A model generated the notes under the pieces. That model was not told the DNA's origin, searched no databases, and worked only from the letters and a program-made list of their open reading frames with translations. 64,000 nucleotides of DNA from Rhizobium sp. SL42 (GTDB lineage: Bacteria > Pseudomonadota > Alphaproteobacteria > Rhizobiales > Rhizobiaceae): assembly GCF_021729845.1 (NCBI RefSeq), contig NZ_CP063397.1:2742001-2806000 (forward strand), in the 5' to 3' direction. The translations under genes and the position numbers were made by a program. Below, piece by piece: positions 8,248 to 15,881 of this stretch. Positions within the stretch are counted from its first letter, which is position 1, and each line of letters begins with the position of its first letter.

Positions 8248-9747
8248 ATGGAAACTTTGAACTCGCTGCTGCTCGGCCTGGATCAGGCCACCATGCCGAT
8301 CAACCTGATGTGGTGTTTCGCCGGCGTGCTGCTCGGCACGCTCGTCGGCGTGCTGCCGGGTCTCGGACCCGCAGCCACGATGGCGATCCTGTTGCCGTTC
8401 ACCATAGGTCTCGAGCCGGTGACGTCGCTGATCATGATGGCCGGCATCTATTACGGTGCGCAATACGGCGGCTCGACAACCGCCATCCTGCTCAATCTTC
8501 CGGGCGAGGCATCCTCCGTCGTCACGGCCATCGACGGCTACAAGATGGCCCGCAACGGGCGGGCGGGCATAGCACTTTCGACGGCGGCCATAGGCTCGTT
8601 CTTTGCAGGAACGGCCGCAACGCTTCTGCTCGCGCTGTTTGCGCCGTCGCTGGCGGAAATCGGATTGCTGTTCGGTCCGGCCGAATATTTCTCGCTGATG
8701 ATCCTCGGCCTCATCGCCTCCGTCGTCCTATCGCGGGGCTCGCTGCCCAAGGCACTGGCGATGGTATTGGTGGGCATTCTGATCGGTCTCATCGGCCAGG
8801 ACGTGCAGACGGCGATCCCGCGCTTCACGCTCGGTTTCGAAGATCTCTCAAGCGGTGTAAATTTCGTGGTCGTGGCCATGGGCCTGTTCGGCATCGGTGA
8901 ACTGATCAAGGACCTCGAGAATCCGGAAAGCCGGACGGCCATCAGCGCGCCGTTCTTTTCCATGATCCCCTCGAAAGACGACCTCAAGCGGATGATCTGG
9001 CCGATCCTGCGCGGAACCGGCATCGGGTCGCTGCTGGGCCTGCTTCCCGGCGGTGGCGCATTGCTGGCCGCTTTCGCAGCCTATGCTGTCGAGAAGCGCG
9101 TCAGCAATCCGCCGGAAGGCTTTGGCGGCGGCGCGATCGAAGGCGTCGCATCGCCGGAAAGCGCCAACAATGCCGGTGCACAGACGTCGTTCGTGCCGCT
9201 CCTGACGCTGGGACTGCCCGCCAATGCGGTGATGGCGCTGATGTTCGGCGCGCTTATCATGCAGGGCATCGCCCCCGGCCCGACGCTGATCTCCGATCAT
9301 CCCGACATATTCTGGGGCGTCATCGTCTCGATGTGGGTCGGCAATGTCATGCTGCTGGTGCTCAACCTGCCGCTGATCGGCATCTGGACGCGGCTGCTCA
9401 CCCTGCCCTTCCGCTATCTCTATCCGGCGATCATGGTGTTCTGCTCGATCGGTGCATTCTCGCTCGGCAATTCCGTGTTCGACCTTTGGCTTCTCGGCCT
9501 GTTCGGCCTCGGTGGCTACATTTTCGCAAAGCTCGATTGCGATGCCGCGCCGCTGATCATGGGACTGTTGCTCGGACCGATGATGGAGGAAAACTTCCGT
9601 CGCGCGATGTTCCTGTCGCGTGGCAATCCGGTGATCTTCGTCGATCGGCCCATCTCGGCCATGTTGCTGGCTTTCGCGGTGATCGCGCTGGTGATCGTTG
9701 CGCTTCCCAAGATCAGCCGTGTCCGTGAAGAGGCGTTCCAGGAATGA
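8248..9747 (+). CDS. tctA: Tripartite tricarboxylate transporter large permease TctA
   Basis: A 499-residue polytopic membrane protein with about 11-12 hydrophobic segments. TctA family signatures are clear: the early GTLVGVLPGLGPAATMAILLPFT loop, YYGAQYGGSTTAILLNLPGEASSVVTAIDGYKMARNGRAG, and the second-half repeat GLLPGGGALLAAFAAYAVEKR. It is the transporting subunit, using an ion gradient and the TctC-bound ligand. The gene lies 10 nt after tctB and 49 nt before the DadA-like gene, in the same operon. Confidence 0.94.
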   Translation: METLNSLLLGLDQATMPINLMWCFAGVLLGTLVGVLPGLGPAATMAILLPFTIGLEPVTSLIMMAGIYYGAQYGGSTTAILLNLPGEASSVVTAIDGYKMARNGRAGIALSTAAIGSFFAGTAATLLLALFAPSLAEIGLLFGPAEYFSLMILGLIASVVLSRGSLPKALAMVLVGILIGLIGQDVQTAIPRFTLGFEDLSSGVNFVVVAMGLFGIGELIKDLENPESRTAISAPFFSMIPSKDDLKRMIWPILRGTGIGSLLGLLPGGGALLAAFAAYAVEKRVSNPPEGFGGGAIEGVASPESANNAGAQTSFVPLLTLGLPANAVMALMFGALIMQGIAPGPTLISDHPDIFWGVIVSMWVGNVMLLVLNLPLIGIWTRLLTLPFRYLYPAIMVFCSIGAFSLGNSVFDLWLLGLFGLGGYIFAKLDCDAAPLIMGLLLGPMMEENFRRAMFLSRGNPVIFVDRPISAMLLAFAVIALVIVALPKISRVREEAFQE

Positions 9748-9796
9748 CATTCGCCTCCCCGCGCAAGCCAACGAAGCCTTATCCCAGAGAAAAGTC

Positions 9797-11056
9797 ATGC
9801 ATGTAGTCGTCATCGGAGCCGGCATTGTCGGGGCATCCACCGCGCTTGAACTTGTCGAACAGGGGCACCGTGTCTCGATCATGGAGCCCGAACAGCCCGG
9901 TGGTCGGCATGCAGCGAGCTACGGCAACAGCGGCTGGATCAGCCCGGCATCGATCATCCCGATGTCGATGCCGGGACTTTGGAAAAAGGTTCCCGGCTAT
10001 CTCGCCGACCCCGGCGGCCCCCTCGCCATCCGCTGGCCTTATCTGGCATCGCTTGCACCATGGCTTGCACGCTTCGTCGCCGCCGGTTCGACAGCCACGA
10101 AGGTCACGCGCACGGCCCGCATCCTCTCCGGCCTCCTGCATGACGCACCGACGCGGCATCAGGCGCTGGCGGAAAAAATCGGTCGCGGCGATCTCGTCAC
10201 CCGCAAGGGACTGATCTATGCCTATCCCGACCGACACGCCTTCGAGGCTGAGGCATTTGCCTGGCAACTGCGACGCGACAACGGCGTCGCGTACCGCGAG
10301 CTGTCTGGCGCAGAACTGCATGAATTGGAGCCGGATCTCGCCCCTCGCTACACATTCGCCGCCTATGTGGAAAAGGGTGGCCATTGCGTCGATCCGGGTG
10401 GTTATGTCGCTGCCATCGTCGATCATGCCGTGACGCTCGGGGCCGAGCGCATTCAGATGAAGGCCACCGGTTTCCGGGTAGAGAAGGGTCGGCTGCAAGG
10501 CGTTGTCACTGAGTCCGGCTCGGTCCCCTGCGACCGCGCCGTCATCGCCGCCGGCATCCATTCCAAAACCCTCGCGGCACAGGCAGGTGATACGGTGCCG
10601 CTGCAAAGCGAACGCGGGTATCATGTGGTCATTCCGCGCCAAATCCTGGCCGGCGCCATGCCTGTCATGCCCGGGGACGGCAAGATGGGCAACAATCCAA
10701 CGCTCGCCGGTCTGCGCATCGCCGGACAGGTCGAACTGGCCAGCGTCGCCGCCGCGCCCGATTGGCGGCGTGCGGACATCCTGCTGCGACATGCAGCATC
10801 CGCCTATCCGGCAATTTCACATCTTTCCGGAACGAACGGGATCGATCGCTGGATGGGCCACCGGCCATCGATCGCCGACGGCCTGCCCGTGATCGGACCG
10901 AGCAGCGTCAGCAACGACATCATCCATGCCTTCGGTCATGGCCATATCGGACTTGCAACCGGCCCGGTCACCGGAAAACTCGCTTCGGATCTAATCGCCG
11001 AACGGGAAACCACGCTGGAAATCTCCAGTCTTTCTGCGGCGCGTTTTCGAAAGTGA
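9797..11056 (+). CDS. FAD-dependent oxidoreductase, D-amino-acid dehydrogenase (DadA) type
   Basis: A 419-residue DAO-fold flavoprotein. The FAD-binding GxGxxG appears at the N-terminus (VVVIGAGIVGASTALELVEQGHRVSIME), and the DadA-type segment ASYGNSGWISPA follows. The C-terminal part has the usual WMGHRPSIADGLPVIGPSS flavin-contact motif. DadA enzymes oxidise D-amino acids (or related amines) to imino/keto acids, passing electrons to the respiratory chain. It is the last gene of the TetR-preceded operon, implying that an amine or amino-acid-like compound is degraded. The ATG at 9797 was chosen from the Rossmann motif position; the frame is open from 9698 inside tctA. Confidence 0.87.
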   Translation: MHVVVIGAGIVGASTALELVEQGHRVSIMEPEQPGGRHAASYGNSGWISPASIIPMSMPGLWKKVPGYLADPGGPLAIRWPYLASLAPWLARFVAAGSTATKVTRTARILSGLLHDAPTRHQALAEKIGRGDLVTRKGLIYAYPDRHAFEAEAFAWQLRRDNGVAYRELSGAELHELEPDLAPRYTFAAYVEKGGHCVDPGGYVAAIVDHAVTLGAERIQMKATGFRVEKGRLQGVVTESGSVPCDRAVIAAGIHSKTLAAQAGDTVPLQSERGYHVVIPRQILAGAMPVMPGDGKMGNNPTLAGLRIAGQVELASVAAAPDWRRADILLRHAASAYPAISHLSGTNGIDRWMGHRPSIADGLPVIGPSSVSNDIIHAFGHGHIGLATGPVTGKLASDLIAERETTLEISSLSAARFRK

Positions 11057-11229
11057 AGAATGGTAATGTCAATGCGCTCATCGAACGGTAGCGGTTTTGC
11101 CTTTTACCGCAGGCCTCTCGCGCCGACATTTTCAATCAGATAGCGGGTCGATTGATTTGAGATTGCTGTGCGGTTTTCACACTTGATGAGCCAACAGTCG
11201 GCGCCACACGCGTTTGAGCGCCGTTCTCG

Positions 11230-12075
11230 TTAGTAGTCGTGATTCAGAAACAACGCCAACTCCTGAACAAGGATCGACGCTTTGGCACCGTAAAACACGC
11301 CAAATTCCGCAGATGGCGCGTTTGGCAAGCCATATTGCCCGTCGATGACCGCACAATCCAAGGGCACAGCCTCGGGAAACAGGAGACCAAAGCCCAATCC
11401 AGCCCGTAGCGCCGAAAGCATGGCTGGCAGCGTCTTGACTTTGCATCCAGTGTGCCAAGCCGTACCAGCTTCAGCGAGCGCAGACAGCATTCTGTCCTGC
11501 CAGGAGCACTCCGTATCGAAGAGAATAAGGGGAAGAGACACCTTTTCTTCCACATCAATCAGGCGGCTTGCGGACCAGACCAGCCGTCTGGAAATGCAGC
11601 TCTGTGGTGGCACGGTGAACCGGGCCGGATCCGCTATAACGAGGTCAGCCCGGCCTTCCGTGAGCATCCGTGCCAATTCCTTCGAATAGGACGAAGTCAA
11701 TTCGATCTCGACATACGGGTGCTTTCGACGAAACTCCGCAAGCGCAGTGGGAAGTCTTGTGACTGCGAGATCCTCAAACATGCCGACACGAACCCTTCCT
11801 GCCAGCCGCTGATCGGTCAGGCCGCGTTGCATGTCCTCCGTCAGGGCGACTGTCTTTCGCGCATAGGCTAGAAATGATTTACCGGCATCGGTCAACGCGA
11901 CGCCTTTCGACGACCGTTCAAGCAGCTGCGTATTCAAATCCTGCTCGATGCGTTGCAACTGCATGCTCACGGCGGCTTGAGTGCGTGCGAGGCGTTCGGC
12001 AGCTTTACTGACGACCCCGGTCTCGGCCACCGCGATGAACATCCTAAGTAGTCGAATGTCGAAATTCACTGCCAT
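11230..12075 (-). CDS. LysR family transcriptional regulator
   Basis: A 281-residue LysR-type regulator with a typical N-terminal helix-turn-helix (FDIRLLRMFIAVAETGVVSKAAERLARTQAAVSMQLQRIEQDLNTQLLER) and a substrate-binding domain. The start was set at the ATG at 12075 because the HTH begins there; the frame extends upstream to 12165 into the RidA gene's leader. It is divergent from the RidA/aminotransferase/SDR operon with an AT-rich gap of 88 bp that must contain both promoters, so it probably controls that operon. Effector unknown. Confidence 0.9.
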   Translation of the reverse strand: MAVNFDIRLLRMFIAVAETGVVSKAAERLARTQAAVSMQLQRIEQDLNTQLLERSSKGVALTDAGKSFLAYARKTVALTEDMQRGLTDQRLAGRVRVGMFEDLAVTRLPTALAEFRRKHPYVEIELTSSYSKELARMLTEGRADLVIADPARFTVPPQSCISRRLVWSASRLIDVEEKVSLPLILFDTECSWQDRMLSALAEAGTAWHTGCKVKTLPAMLSALRAGLGFGLLFPEAVPLDCAVIDGQYGLPNAPSAEFGVFYGAKASILVQELALFLNHDY

Positions 12076-12163
12076 AAAATTTCCTGATATCGAGACAATT
12101 ATTATAAGGCTACATGTTTGGATCATGGTTTGGCAATGTGTCCTGACAATCGCAGGAGACATC

Positions 12164-12628
12164 ATGACCAGTTACCGAACGACGCTCGAAGCCTGTGGCA
12201 TAGCGTGGCCTGAGCTTTCCCGACCCAATCTGCCGTTCGCGCCGACCAAACGCATCGGGGACATCCTCTATGTTTCTGGACAGATACCGGAAGCCCTCAG
12301 TGATATTGTCTTCACCGGTAAAGTGGGCGCAGAGATCGATGTTGAAACGGCCTTGAAGAGTGCCAAGCTGTGTGCGGCAAATGTCATCTATTGGGTGGAC
12401 CAGGCTTTGGACGGCGACCTTGATCGTGTCATTCAACTGGCCAAGCTCACCATTTTTATCAATGCCGCTCCCGGCTTCGCTGCATTCTCGCAAATCGGCA
12501 ACGGAGCTTCGGAAGTGATGAACGCCGTGTTCGGCGAACGCGGCGAACATGCACGTTCAGCAGTCGGCATGGCCGGGTTACCCGCCAATGTTCCCGTTGA
12601 GGTCGAAGCCGTGTTTCACGTTCGCTGA
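12164..12628 (+). CDS. RidA family protein (enamine/imine deaminase-like)
   Basis: A 154-residue RidA/YjgF-type protein. Family features are LYVSGQIPEALSDIVFTGKVGAEIDVETALKSAKLCAANVI and the end GMAGLPANVPVEVEAVFHVR. This is the longer RidA subgroup, in which the canonical Arg of the deaminase is not always conserved. RidA proteins hydrolyse reactive enamine/imine intermediates made by PLP enzymes and flavin amine oxidases. The ATG at 12164 has a good AGGAG (12154-12158) at 5 nt. It is immediately followed by a PLP aminotransferase gene, an arrangement that fits clearance of reactive imines. Confidence 0.88.
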   Translation: MTSYRTTLEACGIAWPELSRPNLPFAPTKRIGDILYVSGQIPEALSDIVFTGKVGAEIDVETALKSAKLCAANVIYWVDQALDGDLDRVIQLAKLTIFINAAPGFAAFSQIGNGASEVMNAVFGERGEHARSAVGMAGLPANVPVEVEAVFHVR

Positions 12629-12642
12629 CGGACGCTAAAAAG

Positions 12643-13809
12643 ATGCCCGTTGTTCATTTCAATCACGCTGGTGCGGGTATCCCCGCACCGGAGACGCTAC
12701 AGGCGATCATCGACCAGTTGCATCTGGAGGCCCAATTCGGACCGATGGAAGCCGCAGCGATGGCCGCCAGCCAACTGGCCGCCGTTTATGATCGGGCCGC
12801 TCGCCTGTTGAATGCCGGCCCGGAGGACATTGTCTTCGGCACGGGTCACGGCCAACTTTTTGGCGACATTGTTTCCACGATCCCCCTTGAGGCCGGAGAC
12901 AAAATATTGGCTAGCCGCCAGGAGTGGATGGGCAATCTCGCCTGTCTGCAGAACGTTGCAAAATTGAGTGGTGCATCGGTATCCGTCATGGTGTCAGACG
13001 AGAGCACCGCGGTCGATGTCGATGCACTGAAACAGGCGCTTACCCCGGACGTTCGGATCGTGGCGCTGACCTGGATCGGCGCAAGTGGTGCGTTGATCAA
13101 TCCGGCCGCAGCGATCGGCAAGGCCATCCGCGATAGTGGCGCCAATGCCTTCTACATCATCGACGCCAGCCAGGCGCTTGGACAGATACCGATCGATGTG
13201 AAGGAACTCGGCTGCGATGCACTGGTGGCATGCGGACGAAAATATCTGCGGGGACCTCGCGGGACAGCGTTGGCATTCATTTCGCCGCGCCTCGCGGCCG
13301 CGGCGGTCCCCCGCAAGATCGACAACTTTTCAATTGCCTGGAATAGTCAGCACTCCACACCAATCCGCAAACCAAAAGCATTCGATGCGGGCGAAGCATC
13401 AGCTGCACTCAAACTGGGCCTGGGGAAAGCGATAGAACTGGCGCTTCAGCATGGGGTTTCCAATACACGCACAACACTTGATGAAACCGCTTCGCAGCTG
13501 AGAGCGGCCCTGAATGCTGTTCCGGGTGTCCGCATTCTGGATCTGGGACAAGAGAAATCCGCCTGCGTCACCTTCGTCCTTGGGGGTGTTCCTTGCGATG
13601 CGGTCAAAGAATCGCTCGCCCGCCGGGGTATCGCCATCGGCATGAACGGACGAGCTTATACGCCCTGCGATCTGGATCTGCGGGAGATACCTGAACTCCT
13701 GCGCGCATCCGTGCATTTGAGCACCACGCAACAGGACATCGGAAAATTCATCGATGCGATCGCAGCAATCGCATCCTCAGGCAAAACACAGGAATGGACG
13801 CCCAAATGA
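12643..13809 (+). CDS. PLP-dependent aminotransferase, class V (cysteine desulfurase/isopenicillin epimerase-like fold)
   Basis: A 388-residue fold-type I PLP enzyme. The PLP-contacting aspartate motif IIDASQALGQIPIDV (about 175-189) and the Schiff-base lysine in ACGRKYLRGPRGTA (about 199-212) are both intact. Class V members include serine-glyoxylate aminotransferases, cysteine desulfurases and isopenicillin-N-epimerase-like enzymes; the substrate is not resolved here. It starts 14 nt after the RidA gene and its stop overlaps the next SDR gene by ATGA, so the three genes form one operon. Confidence 0.88.
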   Translation: MPVVHFNHAGAGIPAPETLQAIIDQLHLEAQFGPMEAAAMAASQLAAVYDRAARLLNAGPEDIVFGTGHGQLFGDIVSTIPLEAGDKILASRQEWMGNLACLQNVAKLSGASVSVMVSDESTAVDVDALKQALTPDVRIVALTWIGASGALINPAAAIGKAIRDSGANAFYIIDASQALGQIPIDVKELGCDALVACGRKYLRGPRGTALAFISPRLAAAAVPRKIDNFSIAWNSQHSTPIRKPKAFDAGEASAALKLGLGKAIELALQHGVSNTRTTLDETASQLRAALNAVPGVRILDLGQEKSACVTFVLGGVPCDAVKESLARRGIAIGMNGRAYTPCDLDLREIPELLRASVHLSTTQQDIGKFIDAIAAIASSGKTQEWTPK

Positions 13810-14588
13810 ATTCAAGCCGGAAACAAACCGCACTTCTTCTCGGCGCAAGCAAGGGATTGGGCTTTGGCGTCGCGGAGGCCCTGGCCCGCAAGGGTGTCGA
13901 TGTTATCCTGATCGGCCGGGACGAAACGACGTTGCGATCAGCCGAGACCCGGCTGCAAGGATCTCCCGGCGCAGTTACCTCCATTGCCTGTGACTTGTTC
14001 GACCGGGAAAGCGTCGCGCAGATGATGGCGGAAATCGATCGGCGGTCAGCCGGGATCGACATCCTGCTGCTCAACGGCGGTGGCCCTCCTCCGATCGCCG
14101 CATCCGAGTACCACGAGCAATTCTGGCAGAAGCAGTTCTCAGCGATGTTTCTAAGCCAAGTGGACATCGCGACACACTATCTGCCGGGAATGCGACGGCG
14201 TGGATTTGGCCGTATCATCGCCGTATCATCGACAAGCATTCGCGAGCCTATTCCCGGCCTTGCCGCATCAAATGCATTGCGGTCAGCCTTGGCCGGATGG
14301 GCGAAAACGCTGGCTTCCGAAGTTGCCGGTGACGGTGTCACCGTCAATGTCGTGCTTCCCGGCCGGTTCGCGACAGAACGCACCACGCGGCTCGACGCGA
14401 TGGATGCCGCAGAGCGCGGCGTGGATCAGACCGTCGTCGCAGCGGACAGCCAGCGGGAAATTGCTGTCGGTCGATATGGTCGACCGGAAGAATTCGCAGC
14501 TGTGGTTTCTTTTCTCGCCAGCCAACAAGCGAGCTATGTGACGGGGGTTGCATTGCCAGTCGATGGCGGCCTTAGCCGTTCGATGTGA
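13806..14588 (+). CDS. SDR family oxidoreductase, atypical active site (second copy of the subgroup)
   Basis: A 260-residue Rossmann-fold SDR with GASKGLG as the nucleotide motif and SYVTGVALPVDGGLSRSM at the end. As in the SDR at 3546, the YxxxK pair is replaced: PIPGLAASNALRSALAGW has Ser for Tyr and Arg for Lys. The start at 13806 uses the ATGA overlap with the aminotransferase stop; an ATG at 13794 is in frame but has an AGGA directly against it, so spacing is poor. It is the last gene of the RidA operon and convergent with the CapA-like gene. Confidence 0.87.
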   Translation: MNSSRKQTALLLGASKGLGFGVAEALARKGVDVILIGRDETTLRSAETRLQGSPGAVTSIACDLFDRESVAQMMAEIDRRSAGIDILLLNGGGPPPIAASEYHEQFWQKQFSAMFLSQVDIATHYLPGMRRRGFGRIIAVSSTSIREPIPGLAASNALRSALAGWAKTLASEVAGDGVTVNVVLPGRFATERTTRLDAMDAAERGVDQTVVAADSQREIAVGRYGRPEEFAAVVSFLASQQASYVTGVALPVDGGLSRSM

Positions 14589-14747
14589 CAGCGCGTGCTA
14601 TCGGCTGTTCGACGGGTAATACCGAACTCGGCGGACTAGCGCAGGGCTAACTGCCACGACGCCCAAACCTTCGGCAGACATGTTGCGGCGCGAATTGCAG
14701 AGCCGCCATCCGGGAAAAAGCGCAAGCGAATTGGGCGCAATCACGCC

Positions 14748-15881
14748 TTACCGTGGTGCCGGATTACCCGGCATGAAGCGCGCGACGATGTCCTCGGCGT
14801 CCGCCCCTTTGAGCAAGGCGGGAGGCCGACCGTCCGAATTCAGCCGGCAAGCCGCAAGCGGAAGGATGGCGATATTTTCGACAGCCCCGTCATCATCGAG
14901 CGTCAGGCGCACCGCCACGCTGCGCCAGACATCGATGCCCATGGCGTCATAGAGTTCGGCACGGGCGGTATGGAAGATGAGGTTGCCCAGGCCCGGCATG
15001 ATCGCCCGGTTACGGTGGAGGCTGAGCGGCTGCATCACCGGCGCGCCCGTCCCGATGATGACATCGGCACCCGCATCCACCAAGTGCCTGGACAATCCAT
15101 CAAGCCAGCCGGGTGATGTCGCCCAGTCGGAATCCCAGTGATGGTTATGCAGCGCCAGAAGCACGATATTGCCCCGACGTTTTGCATCCCCGAGCGCAGT
15201 GACGAGACGGCTGAGGTCCTCCGGATCAACCGTCCAGCGCCCTTCCACGCGGTCACCTCGAACAAAACTTCCGCCGAAGGCATCGAAACCTTCGGTCGCT
15301 TCCGGGCTATACTGTGCCCTTCGCCTGGCTGCGAGACGCGCAGCATCGCCCGTCTCCTCGTGGATCGCCAGCAGCCTGGCATAATCGGCATCCGGCAGCA
15401 CGGTGCTGCGCCGAACGCGCAAGGGCGCGATGCCTGCCCGGTGCAGACCCGCATAGACGATGTCGGCCTGTGGTCCGAGATCGACCGAAAAGAGGGCGAG
15501 GTTCTTGCTATGGGTTGACCATTCGACGGGGCGGGCCGCCTCGGCAAGATTTTGGCCGCTGCCGGCAAGAAGGATGTTGTGGCGCTGCATGGCGGCATGG
15601 GTCGCGGCAATACCGGGCGGACCGAGATCGAAGGCATGATTGTTTGCATGCGCCATGGCGCTAAAGCCGAGTGCTGCGAGCGAGGCAAGTACCGGTTCCT
15701 TGACGGCATGCACCGTCTTGGTCTTGGTGGGCCACGCGCCGGGTGCATCAATCACGCCTTCGAAGTTGCCGATCGTCGCATCGGCCTTGAGGAAATCCAG
15801 CATTTCAGCCGCATCTGCACAGTCGAGATTAAGCGGCTGATGGATCAATGCCTGTCCCGTGATGGCAATGGTGATGCTCAT
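14748..15881 (-). CDS. CapA family (PGA_cap, metallophosphatase-fold) protein
   Basis: A 377-residue protein of the CapA/PgsA family, a calcineurin-like fold. The expected metal-site motifs are visible: IGNFEGVID, HANNHAFDLG and ALHNHHWDSDW. No signal peptide or transmembrane anchor is seen, unlike true capsule poly-gamma-glutamate proteins, so it is probably a soluble hydrolase of unknown substrate. The ATG at 15881 overlaps the stop of the upstream hydrolase gene (ATGA). It is the last gene of the peptide-transport operon that begins at 23352. That context suggests it acts on an imported compound. Confidence 0.82.
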   Translation of the reverse strand: MSITIAITGQALIHQPLNLDCADAAEMLDFLKADATIGNFEGVIDAPGAWPTKTKTVHAVKEPVLASLAALGFSAMAHANNHAFDLGPPGIAATHAAMQRHNILLAGSGQNLAEAARPVEWSTHSKNLALFSVDLGPQADIVYAGLHRAGIAPLRVRRSTVLPDADYARLLAIHEETGDAARLAARRRAQYSPEATEGFDAFGGSFVRGDRVEGRWTVDPEDLSRLVTALGDAKRRGNIVLLALHNHHWDSDWATSPGWLDGLSRHLVDAGADVIIGTGAPVMQPLSLHRNRAIMPGLGNLIFHTARAELYDAMGIDVWRSVAVRLTLDDDGAVENIAILPLAACRLNSDGRPPALLKGADAEDIVARFMPGNPAPR

